From: Chania multitudinisentens RB-25
GTDB lineage: Bacteria > Pseudomonadota > Gammaproteobacteria > Enterobacterales > Enterobacteriaceae
DNA length: 64,000 nt
Reading direction: 5' to 3'
NCBI RefSeq assembly: GCF_000520015.2
Contig: NZ_CP007044.2
Span: 4,030,001-4,094,000, forward strand
Shown: positions 36,827 through 46,808 of the stretch, one piece after another
Layout of the letters: every line of letters starts with the position of its first letter
How positions within the stretch are numbered: position 1 is the stretch's first letter
Notes under the pieces: model-generated
Told to the model about the DNA's origin: nothing
What the model saw: the letters and a program-made list of their open reading frames with translations, nothing else
The model's database searches: none
Position numbers and translations under genes: made by a program

Positions 36827-37318
36827 ACACGGCTCTTTGCTGACGAAAGTAAAAGAATTTAATTAATTCACTACGCTTTGCGGAAAACGAGGTTCGGAGA
36901 ATACTGGCTCAGCTTTTTAATCAGGTGCTGATTTGCCCGTTGTGTACATCGTTCGAAAAAACACCAGGGGTTTAGGATTAATAGTGCAAAAACGCATCAA
37001 TCCACGCCTTATAGTTTTAACCAAACAACGCATTATTCTCACTCACCCTATTTAAAGAATAGAGATGATAACTGGGAGGAATCTACAATGATATATGATT
37101 ATACATTCATATAATGAATTAATACTGTCATTCATGCCTATAATGTATAGAATCCGAAATGCTTATATTCTGGCTGTACAGAGAAATGACAGGAAAATCC
37201 GTCATTTAGGTACGGTTTACTTTTCATCGGCTGGCACAGCAGGCTGCGCCTACGGATGGAGTATGGCAGAATAGCTATCTCAACACCGTCGTTTTGCCAG
37301 TCAGGTTCATTAAAGCCC
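36827..37318. other. Gap between the glycosyltransferase and pabB
   Basis: About 490 bases, AT-rich in the middle. An 8-codon frame (ATG 37088) has a GGAGG, too short to call. Divergent promoters must lie here; I cannot fix them. Confidence 0.5.
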
Positions 37319-38692
37319 ATGAGTGCAACCACCCCAAATCTTAAAACTTTACCTTATACCCGTGAGTCACTGTTGGCGCTGTTCACTCCCTTGGCACAAC
37401 GGCCCTGGGCCATGTTGCTGCATTCCGGGTTTGCTGAGCATATCCATAACCGCTTTGATATTCTGGTTGCCGAACCACGAATCACCTTAACGACTCAAGG
37501 TTCACTCACCGAAATTCGCCATGGCACCACCAGCTACAGCTCGCCAGAAGACCCGTTCCAGTTACTGCAACAACAACTGGATGCACAATCTCTACGTCCG
37601 CTGCCGAATGCAGATTTACCATTTCAAGGTGGTGCACTGGGCCTGTTCGGCTACGATCTGGGGCGGCGGATAGAAACATTGCCCCAGTTGGCTCAGGCAG
37701 ACCTCAGCCTGCCTGACATGGCCGTTGGCATTTATGATTGGGCACTGATTGCCGATCACCACCAGCAAACGCTGACACTGCTCAGCTATGGTGATGTTGA
37801 ACAGCGCTGGCACTGGCTTAACCAGCAACAGGCACCGTCTTGCGCTGCGTTTACCCTGACCGGCAACTGGCAGGCCAATATGACCCGCCAACAATACGGT
37901 GAAAAATTTCAACGTATTCAGGAATACCTGCGCAGTGGTGATTGTTATCAAATCAATTTGACACAACGTTTTTCTGCACCTTATCAAGGGAATGAGTGGC
38001 AGGCTTTTCGCCAATTGAGCGCTAGCAACCGCGCGCCTTTCTCAGCTTTCTTGCGGTTGCCGCAAAACAGCATACTGAGTGTTTCACCGGAACGTTTTTT
38101 GTGGCTGGAAAATCAACAGATTCAAACCCGGCCAATAAAAGGTACCCTGCCCCGCCTTGCCGATCCGCTACAGGATGCTGCGCAGGCCAATAAATTGGCG
38201 CATTCTGCCAAAGACAGAGCTGAAAACCTGATGATCGTCGATCTGCTGCGCAATGACATTGGCCGTGTGGCACAACCCGGCAGCGTACGCGTGCCAGAGC
38301 TGTTTGTGGTAGAGCCATTTCCAGCGGTGCATCATCTGGTCAGCACCGTTACCGCAGTGTTACCCCACACCACGCCAGCCACCGAGCTGCTGCGAGCCTG
38401 TTTCCCCGGTGGTTCGATCACCGGCGCGCCGAAAATTCGCGCCATGGCGATCATTGAAGAATTAGAACCACAGCGGCGTAATGCTTATTGCGGCAGTATT
38501 GGTTATATCAGTGCCTGCGGCACCATGGATACCAATATCACCATTCGAACCCTGGCCACCGAAAATGGCCGAATATATTGTTCAGCAGGCGGTGGCATTG
38601 TTGCTGATAGCCAAGAACAGGCGGAATATCAGGAAGCCTTTGATAAAGTAGGGCACATCTTGCCACAACTGGGGGAGTTTACCGTTTCGTGA
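37319..38692 (+). CDS. pabB: Aminodeoxychorismate synthase component I
   Basis: I use ATG 37319 (MSATTPNLKTLPYTRESLLALF), giving 457 aa (E. coli 453). The chorismate-binding C-terminal half contains SPERFLWLENQQIQTRPIKGT, where the Lys in PIKGT forms the covalent link, and GGSITGAPKIRAM. With PabA it converts chorismate to aminodeoxychorismate for folate synthesis. It overlaps nudL by four bases (GTGA), so the pair is co-translated. Confidence 0.95.
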   Translation: MSATTPNLKTLPYTRESLLALFTPLAQRPWAMLLHSGFAEHIHNRFDILVAEPRITLTTQGSLTEIRHGTTSYSSPEDPFQLLQQQLDAQSLRPLPNADLPFQGGALGLFGYDLGRRIETLPQLAQADLSLPDMAVGIYDWALIADHHQQTLTLLSYGDVEQRWHWLNQQQAPSCAAFTLTGNWQANMTRQQYGEKFQRIQEYLRSGDCYQINLTQRFSAPYQGNEWQAFRQLSASNRAPFSAFLRLPQNSILSVSPERFLWLENQQIQTRPIKGTLPRLADPLQDAAQANKLAHSAKDRAENLMIVDLLRNDIGRVAQPGSVRVPELFVVEPFPAVHHLVSTVTAVLPHTTPATELLRACFPGGSITGAPKIRAMAIIEELEPQRRNAYCGSIGYISACGTMDTNITIRTLATENGRIYCSAGGGIVADSQEQAEYQEAFDKVGHILPQLGEFTVS

Positions 38693-39267
38693 GACATCAG
38701 CATCACCCAGCCTCACTGGCTGCGTTTATCAGCCGTTTTCAACTGCAATTGCCGCAGGCAGTGCAAACCTCCCATAATGTGCGCCCGGCAGCGGTGTTAA
38801 TTCCGATTGTCTGCCGGCCTGAACCCACCTTGCTGCTCACCCGCCGCGCCGATTCATTGCGTAAGCATGCCGGCCAGGTCGCCTTTCCAGGGGGGAAAAC
38901 CGATGCGGAAGACAGCTCAGCGATCATCACAGCGCTGCGCGAAGCGCAAGAAGAAGTCGCGATCCCACCACAGGCGGTTCAGGTGCTGGGGAAATTGGCT
39001 CCGCTCGACAGCAATACCGGCTTTCAGGTCACGCCCGTTGTTGGCCTGATCCCGCCAGACATCCAATTCCATGCAAATGCGGATGAAGTCGCAGAAGTGT
39101 TTGAAATGCCGCTGCACGAAGCCCTTATGCTGTCACGGTATTACCCACTGGACATTCATCGTGGCGGTCATTCGCACCGTCTCTATCTTTCCTGGTATCG
39201 GAGCCAATTTGTGTGGGGATTGACGGCCGCTATCATCCGCCGCCTGGCACAGCAAGTCAGCATCTGA
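38689..39267 (+). CDS. nudL: NUDIX CoA pyrophosphatase NudL
   Basis: A GTG start in the pabB stop overlap gives 192 aa (192 in E. coli). The NUDIX box is GGKTDAEDSSAIITALREAQEEV, here with the REAQEE core (given in part), preceded by HAGQVAFPGG, the extra CoA-pyrophosphatase motif. It cleaves CoA or related dinucleotides to phosphopantetheine products. Gene order pabB-nudL-sdaA is as in E. coli. Confidence 0.92.
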   Translation: MRHQHHPASLAAFISRFQLQLPQAVQTSHNVRPAAVLIPIVCRPEPTLLLTRRADSLRKHAGQVAFPGGKTDAEDSSAIITALREAQEEVAIPPQAVQVLGKLAPLDSNTGFQVTPVVGLIPPDIQFHANADEVAEVFEMPLHEALMLSRYYPLDIHRGGHSHRLYLSWYRSQFVWGLTAAIIRRLAQQVSI

Positions 39268-39661
39268 TTTCTGCAACACAAATCACATTATCGTTTTGAT
39301 AGTGATGGTTTTTTTCCGCAAAGCGATCGTTATCACTTCACCAACGCGTTTTTTACACTACTGTTCAGCCACTTATTTAAAAAAAACTGCGAAACCACTC
39401 TATAACATGATTAAATTTTAGTAAAATGGTTATTAATCGGGATAAAAAACTAAAAAATAAATTTTAGCCGGATAGTGTTCAAGATGAGGGAAACCTCGTT
39501 GGCTGCCAGCAACTATACTCAATGTAGCGGAGTCGCAGGCAGCATAACTAATTGATGCCAGAAAGCCGCTGACCCCTGTCGGCGCACTTCTCTCTCATCA
39601 TTCCCTGCGCGGTTTATCGTTGCCGCCGCCATAACAATAAGCCTGTTTAAGGAGTCTTAGC
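39268..39661. other. sdaA upstream region
   Basis: About 390 bases. The first part is AT-rich (39,360-39,470). The part near sdaA can fold (GGCTGCCAGC at about 39,500 against GCAGGCAGC at about 39,540), so a structured leader is likely. No gene is seen. Confidence 0.45.
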
Positions 39662-41026
39662 GTGATTAGCGTTTTCGACATGTTCAAGATCGGCATCGGC
39701 CCCTCCAGTTCTCATACGGTTGGGCCGATGAAAGCCGGCAAACAGTTTGTCGACGATCTGGTTAGTCAAGATTTGATGCCTTCGGTCACGCGTGTTGCCG
39801 TTGATGTCTACGGCTCACTTTCCTTGACCGGTAAAGGGCACCATACGGATATTGCTATTATTCTCGGCCTGGCGGGCAACATGCCAGAGACGGTTGATAT
39901 TGATGGCATTCCGAGCTTTATTCGCGATGTTGAGCAGCGTCAACGCCTGATGCTGGCCTGCGGCCGGCATGAGGTTGACTTCCCGCGCGACGGCGGCATG
40001 GTATTCCGCAGCGGCAACCTGCCGCGGCACGAAAATGGTATGCAGATCCAGGCCTTTGCCGAGGATCTGCTCGTTTATAGCAAAATCTATTACTCCATCG
40101 GTGGCGGTTTTATCGTTGACGAAGAACACTTCGGCCAGGCTGATAATAACGGAATCAGTGTTCCTTATCCTTTCCATTCGGCCAATGAAATGCTCCAGCA
40201 CTGCCACACCACCGGCCTTTCCTTGTCTGGCCTGGTGATGCAAAACGAACTGGCATTACACAGTAAGCTGGAGATAGAAAACTATTTTGACAATGTCTGG
40301 CAAACCATGCGCGCCTGTATTGATCGCGGCCTGAATACTGAAGGGGTGTTGCCTGGGCCACTGCGCGTACCGCGCCGTGCATCGGCACTGCGCCGTATGT
40401 TGGTTTCTTCCGATAAGCTTTCCAACGATCCGATGAATGTGATCGACTGGGTGAACATGTTTGCCCTGGCGGTAAATGAAGAAAACGCCGCCGGTGGCCG
40501 CGTGGTCACCGCCCCCACTAACGGGGCCTGCGGCATCGTGCCCGCGGTGCTGGCCTACTATGATCATTTCATTGAGTCCGTTAGCCCGGATATCTATATC
40601 CGTTATTTTATGGCCTCTGGGGCCATCGGCACGCTGTATAAAATGAATGCTTCCATCTCAGGGGCTGAAGTCGGCTGCCAGGGCGAAGTGGGCGTCGCCT
40701 GTTCTATGGCCGCCGCCGGGTTGGCTGAACTGCTGGGCGGCAGCCCTGAACAAGTTTGCATCGCCGCAGAAATCGGCATGGAACATAACCTGGGGCTGAC
40801 CTGTGATCCCGTTGCCGGCCAGGTGCAAGTGCCCTGTATCGAGCGTAATGCCATTGCTGCCGTGAAAGCCATCAACTCGGCACGTATGGCGCTACGCCGC
40901 ACCAGTGAGCCGCGCGTTTCTTTGGATAAAGTGATCGAAACCATGTACGAAACCGGCAAGGACATGAACGCCAAATACCGCGAAACTTCCCGCGGCGGCC
41001 TGGCTATCAAAGTTCAGTGTGATTAA
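39662..41026 (+). CDS. sdaA: L-serine dehydratase (iron-sulphur type)
   Basis: The start is GTG at 39662 with AAGGAGT. The protein is 454 aa (454 in E. coli SdaA). The N-terminus, SVFDMFKIGIGPSSSHTVGPMKAG, is typical. The catalytic half has APTNGACGIVPAVLAYY, cysteines in EVGCQGEVGVACSMAAAG, and the LTCDPVAGQVQVPCIERN segment, which supply the 4Fe-4S cluster ligands. It deaminates serine to pyruvate. Monocistronic. Confidence 0.95.
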   Translation: MISVFDMFKIGIGPSSSHTVGPMKAGKQFVDDLVSQDLMPSVTRVAVDVYGSLSLTGKGHHTDIAIILGLAGNMPETVDIDGIPSFIRDVEQRQRLMLACGRHEVDFPRDGGMVFRSGNLPRHENGMQIQAFAEDLLVYSKIYYSIGGGFIVDEEHFGQADNNGISVPYPFHSANEMLQHCHTTGLSLSGLVMQNELALHSKLEIENYFDNVWQTMRACIDRGLNTEGVLPGPLRVPRRASALRRMLVSSDKLSNDPMNVIDWVNMFALAVNEENAAGGRVVTAPTNGACGIVPAVLAYYDHFIESVSPDIYIRYFMASGAIGTLYKMNASISGAEVGCQGEVGVACSMAAAGLAELLGGSPEQVCIAAEIGMEHNLGLTCDPVAGQVQVPCIERNAIAAVKAINSARMALRRTSEPRVSLDKVIETMYETGKDMNAKYRETSRGGLAIKVQCD

Positions 41027-41242
41027 ATCATCCTCCTCGCCTTTTGGGTGGGGAGGCTCTACCTTGCCCTCTTTTGCTTACCTATCGCTGACTCCTTTGA
41101 TTATCTCCGTTCTGAATACTTGAAATAATTTGTTGAGTTACCACCAATTTCTGCATCAACAGACTAGAATTAGCCAAGATTCATTTTGTAGATTTAAGTT
41201 TGGAGTACTTCTGGCTGTTTTATTGAACAAGGAATTAACCCG

Positions 41243-42862
41243 ATGCTGATGACTCAGCTTGCCGCAGCGAAATACCGCTATTACCGTTGGCTACTCGCCA
41301 GTGCGGTTGGGTTGATTGTTTTATTGATTTCGCTGTATATCCGTTATTATCAGGAACTCCGCATTACAGAACAGAATCAGCAGGTGTTAACCACCCGCGT
41401 GAGCACCAAACTTAATGAATTACTGTTACCTGCCCAGCAGCAGGCCAAACGCCTCATGCCGCTGGTTGGGCAACCCTGTGATCTGAGCATACCGACACTG
41501 CGTTTTCGTGCTGCGCAAAACCAGGCACTGCGTTCAATTCTCTTGGTACAGGACGGCAATATTTATTGTTCAAGCCTGTTTGGCACACGCCATTATGAGT
41601 TTTCCGTTATTTTTCCAACCATGAATAATAATGGTGTGCAATTGGCACTTCGCCCTTCGCTGGCGGTTACCAAAGGCGCACCCACGCTGGCAATGTGGAG
41701 CCCGTTGGACAAGAATGCGACTCACGGCGTTCTGCACGTGTTCAATATCGAATTGCTGGCTAATTTTTTGCTCGAACCCCAAGAACCTTATGCCCACCAG
41801 ATTGTGCTTAACGTTGGGGAATACAGCCTGATGTATGGCCAACGCGAAATTATTCTCGGCAACACACAATCCACCGGCTTACAGTACATCGCAAAATCAA
41901 GTCAGTATCCCTTCTCGATCTCACTGTTTGGCCCCAATGCCAGCACCTTAGCCCTGGCCGCCTTGCCACGCCATATCCCCTTGGCATTGATACTCAGCCT
42001 GCTGGCTGCCTATGTGGTGTATCTGATTGCGGCCAACCGCATAAGCCTGTCTTACTATATCGGTCATGCCATGACCCGCCGCGAATTCCGCGTTTATTGC
42101 CAGCCGATTATCAATAGCGATAATGGCCGTTGCCTGGGTATCGAAACGCTGTTGCGCTGGAAGAATAAACGGCAGGGATGGATTTCACCGGATGTGTTTA
42201 TTCCACTGGCAGAGCAGCACCGCCTGATTATTCCACTCACCCGCTACCTGATAACCACCGTGGCAGAAAATCTCAATCTGTTCCCATCACGCCCGTCGTT
42301 TTATATCAGCATTAACGTTGCCGCAGAACATTTCAACACCGTCAGTATCATCGACGATATCCGCAACATCTGGCTACCGGCCAATCCCATAGCTTCACTA
42401 ATGTTGGAACTGACCGAACGTACCGCCTTGTCAGAAATTCAGCATGAACAGATTAAAACGCTCAAAGAGATGGGGATCTTGTTAGCTATTGATGACTTCG
42501 GTACCGGCCACAGTTCGCTGAGTTACCTGAAAAACCTAAGCCCAGACGTGCTGAAAATCGATCGTGGCTTTACGGCTTCTATCGGAACCGACGCCGTTAA
42601 CGCCACCGTCACCGATACCATCATTACGCTGGCACAGCGCCTGAAGATAAAAATGGTGGCGGAAGGGGTAGAAACTGAGGAACAAATGGATTACTTGCGT
42701 TTACGGGGCGTCAATGCCCTACAGGGCTACTATTTTGCCAAACCGATGCCAATCAATGTGTTTCCGTTATGGTTGCAGCAATATGAAGCCCGGCAGCGGA
42801 CTATGTACAACAAAGCACCACCCCAGGCAACAGGCAAGCCGGAGGAAACCCCTCCGGCTTGA
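41243..42862 (+). CDS. CSS-motif EAL-domain c-di-GMP phosphodiesterase (YoaD/PdeD type)
   Basis: The protein is 539 aa. Helix 1 is at about 16-36. A periplasmic domain to about 240 contains the CSS motif (IYCSSLFG) whose disulphide controls such enzymes, and helix 2 is at about 243-262. The EAL domain follows: ETLLRW in the place of EAL, IDDFGTGHSSL, KIDRGF and AEGVETEEQ are all present, so it should degrade c-di-GMP to pGpG. In E. coli yoaD (pdeD) is also between sdaA and yoaE, supporting orthology. A strong hairpin coincides with its last codons (42,837-42,860). Confidence 0.92.
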   Translation: MLMTQLAAAKYRYYRWLLASAVGLIVLLISLYIRYYQELRITEQNQQVLTTRVSTKLNELLLPAQQQAKRLMPLVGQPCDLSIPTLRFRAAQNQALRSILLVQDGNIYCSSLFGTRHYEFSVIFPTMNNNGVQLALRPSLAVTKGAPTLAMWSPLDKNATHGVLHVFNIELLANFLLEPQEPYAHQIVLNVGEYSLMYGQREIILGNTQSTGLQYIAKSSQYPFSISLFGPNASTLALAALPRHIPLALILSLLAAYVVYLIAANRISLSYYIGHAMTRREFRVYCQPIINSDNGRCLGIETLLRWKNKRQGWISPDVFIPLAEQHRLIIPLTRYLITTVAENLNLFPSRPSFYISINVAAEHFNTVSIIDDIRNIWLPANPIASLMLELTERTALSEIQHEQIKTLKEMGILLAIDDFGTGHSSLSYLKNLSPDVLKIDRGFTASIGTDAVNATVTDTIITLAQRLKIKMVAEGVETEEQMDYLRLRGVNALQGYYFAKPMPINVFPLWLQQYEARQRTMYNKAPPQATGKPEETPPA

Positions 42863-42875
42863 GTGAGGGCAGATG

Positions 42876-44414
42876 CTATTCGTAGTGAGGCATCACCTTG
42901 GTGATGCTGACCAGTTCAATGCGATATTCTGACACTTCAAGGATCTCAAAGCGTAGTTCATTCAGTTCCATAACGTCCCCCACAACCGGCATCTGGCCAT
43001 AATGAGAAAGCAGGAACCCCGCCAAAGAAGCGTAGTCTTCCGTCGGGCTCACCAGGTTATCGCAATCCAGCTCCTGCTCCAGTGAATGCAGATCTGCGCC
43101 CCCTTTCACCAGCCAACGCTCACCGTCAACAATGATATCCGGTGTTTCGTCTTCGTCAGGAAACTCACCAGCAATCGCCTCCAGCACATCCAACGGTGTT
43201 ACCAGCCCTTGTACCACGCCGAATTCATTCGTCACCACCACCAGGCGGCCTTTGGCACGGCGTAATACTGCCAAGAGCTTAATTACGTCCATCGTTTCCG
43301 GCACCACCATCGGTGGCGTGCGGGCTGCAAACTCGGCAATGTCCACGCCCTGCTCCAAAGCAACCAGCAAGTCTTTGGCACGTACCACGCCGATGATTTC
43401 ATCCAGTTCGCCACGGCACACTGGAAACAGGCTGTGAGGTGTGTCCAGCAGTTGCTCCCGCACTTCTTCACGCGAACGTTCACAGTCTACCCAGGAGATC
43501 TCGGTACGCGGCGTCATCACACTGCGTAACGTTCGGGAGGCCAACGTCAGTACTCCACTGATCATATAGCGCTCCTCTTCCGCAAAGGTTTGATTCACTT
43601 TATGTGCAGCCTCTTCGTCCTGCGGTTGCTGCGCACGCTCCTGCCCCATCAGGCGCATAATGGCTTCCGCCGTACGTTCACGCATTGGGCGGCGCGCTTC
43701 ATGTTTGATGAAGTTGCGACGGGCGACCTGATTAAACAGTTCAATCAGGATAGAGAAACCAATGGCCGCGTACAGATACCCTTTCGGTATGTGCAGGCCG
43801 AAACCTTCAGCAATCAAACTCAGGCCGATCATCAGCAAGAAGCTCAAACAGAGCACCACGATAGTCGGATGAGCGTTCACGAAGCGGGTTAACGGTTTTG
43901 ACGCCAGCAACATTACGGCCATGGCAATCACCACCGCCGCCATCATCACCGGTAGTTCGTCCACCATCCCCACGGCGGTAATCACCGCATCCAGGGAAAA
44001 CACCGCATCAAGAATGACAATCTGTACCACGACCGCCCAGAATTTAGCGTAACCCCGGTTGGCACCCCCTTGGTGGTTATGCCCTTCCAAGCGTTCGTGC
44101 AGTTCCATGGTGGCCTTGAACAACAGGAACACACCACCAAACAACAGGATCAAATCGCGGCCAGAGAAGCTGAAATCCGCCACGCTGAAAAGCGGTTTGG
44201 TCAGCGTCACCATCCAGGAAATGACCGACAGCAAACCCAGGCGCATCACCAGGGCCAGCGACAGGCCAAGAATACGGGCTTTATCACGCTGTTTAGGCGG
44301 CAGCTTATCGGCCAGAATGGCAATAAATACCAGGTTGTCGATACCCAGTACGATTTCCAGAACCACTAAAGTCAATAACCCCGCCCAGATCGAGGGGTCC
44401 ATAAATATTTCCAT
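42876..44414 (-). CDS. yoaE: TerC/CBS/CorC-domain membrane protein YoaE
   Basis: The protein is 512 aa (518 in E. coli). It has a TerC-type membrane domain with about seven helices (GLLTLVVLEIVLGIDNLVFIAIL and ILDAVFSLDAVITAVGM, including conserved Asp residues), two CBS domains (SVMTPRTEISWVD onward) and a C-terminal CorC/transporter-associated domain. Members are linked to metal homeostasis, but the substrate of YoaE is not established. It is divergent from manX with 570 bases between. Confidence 0.92.
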   Translation of the reverse strand: MEIFMDPSIWAGLLTLVVLEIVLGIDNLVFIAILADKLPPKQRDKARILGLSLALVMRLGLLSVISWMVTLTKPLFSVADFSFSGRDLILLFGGVFLLFKATMELHERLEGHNHQGGANRGYAKFWAVVVQIVILDAVFSLDAVITAVGMVDELPVMMAAVVIAMAVMLLASKPLTRFVNAHPTIVVLCLSFLLMIGLSLIAEGFGLHIPKGYLYAAIGFSILIELFNQVARRNFIKHEARRPMRERTAEAIMRLMGQERAQQPQDEEAAHKVNQTFAEEERYMISGVLTLASRTLRSVMTPRTEISWVDCERSREEVREQLLDTPHSLFPVCRGELDEIIGVVRAKDLLVALEQGVDIAEFAARTPPMVVPETMDVIKLLAVLRRAKGRLVVVTNEFGVVQGLVTPLDVLEAIAGEFPDEDETPDIIVDGERWLVKGGADLHSLEQELDCDNLVSPTEDYASLAGFLLSHYGQMPVVGDVMELNELRFEILEVSEYRIELVSITKVMPHYE

Positions 44415-44986
44415 ATCAGACTCCAGAAGAAAGACAGGTTTGCTGAGCAGCGCTCAGACGTGACAAACCATACGCAGAAGTTGCGCTGGTAAAAATAACG
44501 GCGGAATGGAATTGCGATACCGGGAAAAAACCGACAGGCCAGGTGATGTTTTTGATGCCAACAGGTGGCGGATGAGTCTTTGAAAAACAGTAACTTCGGT
44601 GACAGTCCATAGGGAGGGCTGAGGCCCTTCACTCCTTAATGATGAAAGAAGAATGCACTCTAGCAGGAAATTTTTCAGCGGAAAAGTGGCTTCTGTTACT
44701 TTATGCCTTATTTTGCAACCTCTCCGTTGTTTAATTCCTCACACAACCTTCCTCATAGTCATTCGATCGGCCAATAGCAGAGCAATATCACAAAATTTAT
44801 TTTTTCACGCACTAAAATAAATTAATGCTAATGAGAATTAGCTATGCAGAGATTTTTACAACGGAGCAAAACACATTAAGTGAGTGTTTATTTTTACTAA
44901 AAAACACATCTGAACTGTGGAAATGACTGCCAGGATGGCCACGAGAAAAACACATACGTACCTTAAGTTCAACGAGGAGGTAGTGA
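44415..44986. promoter_or_regulatory. yoaE-manX divergent control region with Mlc/NagC-like operator
   Basis: An inverted repeat, TTATTTT (44797-44803), ten bases, AAAATAA (44814-44820), has the form of Mlc/NagC operators, and E. coli manXYZ is Mlc-controlled. The yoaE side carries a leader of about 220 bases with possible folds; I see no known riboswitch there. Confidence 0.5.
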
Positions 44987-45946
44987 GTGGCAATAGCTAT
45001 TATCATCGGCACGCACGGAACAGCAGCGGAACAATTGCTGAAAACAGCAGAAATGCTATTAGGCGAGCAACATAATGTGGCCTATATAGATTTTGTTCCC
45101 GGTGAAAACGCCGAAACATTAATCGAAAAGTACAACGGAAAAATCAGTGAACTGGACACCAGCAATGGCGTTCTGTTTCTGGTTGATACCTGGGGCGGCA
45201 GCCCGTTTAATGCGGCCAGCCGTATTGCTGTTGATAAAGCACACTATGAAGTGATCACCGGGGTTAACATTCCGATGCTGGTAGAAACCTTCATGGCACG
45301 CGATGACGATCCCAGCTTCGATGAATTAGTCGCGCTGGCACTGGAAACCGGGCGCGAAGGTGTAAAAGCGCTGAAAAAACCGCTAGACAGCCCTGTTCAA
45401 TCTGTCGTTCCTCCCCCAAAAACTACCGCACCACCCACCCCACTCAGCCCTGATGAACGCATGAAGATTGGCCTGGCACGCATTGATGATCGTTTGATTC
45501 ACGGCCAGGTTGCCACCCGTTGGACCAAGGAAACCAACGTTAGCCGTATCATCGTTGTCAGCGATGAAGTGGCTGCCGATCACGTGCGGAAAACCCTGCT
45601 GACGCAGGTTGCTCCACCGGGTGTTACCGCACACGTTGTTGATGTGGCAAAAGCCATTCGCGTGTGGGACAACCCGAAATATGGTGGAGAGCGCGTGATG
45701 TTGCTGTTCACCAATCCCACCGATGTGTGGCGTTTGGTGGAAGGTGGCGTGGCAATCAAGTCGGTCAATATCGGTGGTATGGCGTTTCGCCAGGGTAAAA
45801 CCCAGGTTAATAACGCGGTGTCCGTCGATGCACAAGACATCGAAGCATTTAATAAATTGAATGCACACGGGATTGAACTGGAAGTCCGTAAGGTTTCGTC
45901 CGACACCCCGTTAAAAATGATGGACTTGATTAGCAAACTCAATTGA
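44987..45946 (+). CDS. manX: Mannose PTS EIIAB component
   Basis: The start is GTG at 44987 after GAGGAGG. The protein is 319 aa (323 in E. coli). The IIA domain is 1-130 with phosphorylated H10 (GTHG). A proline-rich linker runs about 131-155 (PPPKTTAPPTPLSP). The IIB domain carries H172 (RIDDRLIHGQV). It passes phosphate from HPr to mannose, glucose or aminosugars brought in by ManYZ. First gene of the manXYZ-yobD operon. Confidence 0.96.
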   Translation: MAIAIIIGTHGTAAEQLLKTAEMLLGEQHNVAYIDFVPGENAETLIEKYNGKISELDTSNGVLFLVDTWGGSPFNAASRIAVDKAHYEVITGVNIPMLVETFMARDDDPSFDELVALALETGREGVKALKKPLDSPVQSVVPPPKTTAPPTPLSPDERMKIGLARIDDRLIHGQVATRWTKETNVSRIIVVSDEVAADHVRKTLLTQVAPPGVTAHVVDVAKAIRVWDNPKYGGERVMLLFTNPTDVWRLVEGGVAIKSVNIGGMAFRQGKTQVNNAVSVDAQDIEAFNKLNAHGIELEVRKVSSDTPLKMMDLISKLN

Positions 45947-46001
45947 TGGCCTGTGCTGTTAATTATTTTATTCAAAGTTCTTCGGTCATAGGAGAAGTAC
46001 A

Positions 46002-46802
46002 ATGGAGATTACCACTCTTCAGATTGTGCTGGTATTTATCGTTGCCTGTATTGCCGGGATGGGTTCCATTCTGGATGAGTTCCAATTTCACCGTCCATTA
46101 ATCGCCTGTACGTTGGTTGGTATTGTTCTTGGTGACATGAAAACCGGGATCATCATCGGCGGCACGCTGGAGATGATTGCGCTGGGCTGGATGAATATCG
46201 GTGCGGCGGTAGCGCCAGATGCCGCATTAGCCTCCATCATTTCTACCATTCTGGTTATTGCCGGTGGGCAGAATATCGGTGCCGGTATCGCACTCGCCAT
46301 TCCTTTGGCGGCGGCTGGCCAGGTATTGACCATCATCGTCCGTACTGTGACCGTGGCCTTCCAGCACGCGGCTGACAATGCGGCAGAACGCGGCAGCCTG
46401 CGCGCCATCACCTGGATACATATTTCTGCCCTGCTGTTACAGGCAATGCGTATCGCCATTCCTGCGGTGATTGTGGCGATCTCTGTCGGTACCGCAGGCG
46501 TTCATGCGCTGCTCAACTCGATCCCGGAAGTGGTGACCAGCGGCCTGAACATTGCGGGTGGCATGATCGTGGTAGTAGGTTACGCCATGGTCATCAATAT
46601 GATGCGTGCTGGTTATCTGATGCCATTCTTCTACCTCGGCTTTGTTACCGCGGCCTTCACTGACTTTAACCTGGTTGCGCTTGGCGTAATTGGCGTGGTG
46701 ATGGCGGTGCTTTATATCCAACTCAGCCCGAAATACAACAAGTCTCAGGTTGTTCAGGCCGGCCCGGCCAAAGCCAACGATCTTGATAACGAACTGGACT
46801 AG
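46002..46802 (+). CDS. manY: Mannose PTS EIIC component
   Basis: The protein is 266 aa with multiple membrane helices. QIVLVFIVACIAGMGSILDEFQFHRPLIAC is the normal N-terminus, and GGTLEMIALGWMNIGAAVAPD lines the sugar site. It forms the transport channel with ManZ. AGGAG precedes the ATG. It lies 55 bases after manX and six before manZ. Confidence 0.96.
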   Translation: MEITTLQIVLVFIVACIAGMGSILDEFQFHRPLIACTLVGIVLGDMKTGIIIGGTLEMIALGWMNIGAAVAPDAALASIISTILVIAGGQNIGAGIALAIPLAAAGQVLTIIVRTVTVAFQHAADNAAERGSLRAITWIHISALLLQAMRIAIPAVIVAISVGTAGVHALLNSIPEVVTSGLNIAGGMIVVVGYAMVINMMRAGYLMPFFYLGFVTAAFTDFNLVALGVIGVVMAVLYIQLSPKYNKSQVVQAGPAKANDLDNELD

Positions 46803-46808
46803 GAATAG

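Noticed and set aside
44415..44640. A second yybP-ykoY riboswitch in the yoaE leader
   Set aside because: The conserved blocks seen before mntP are absent.
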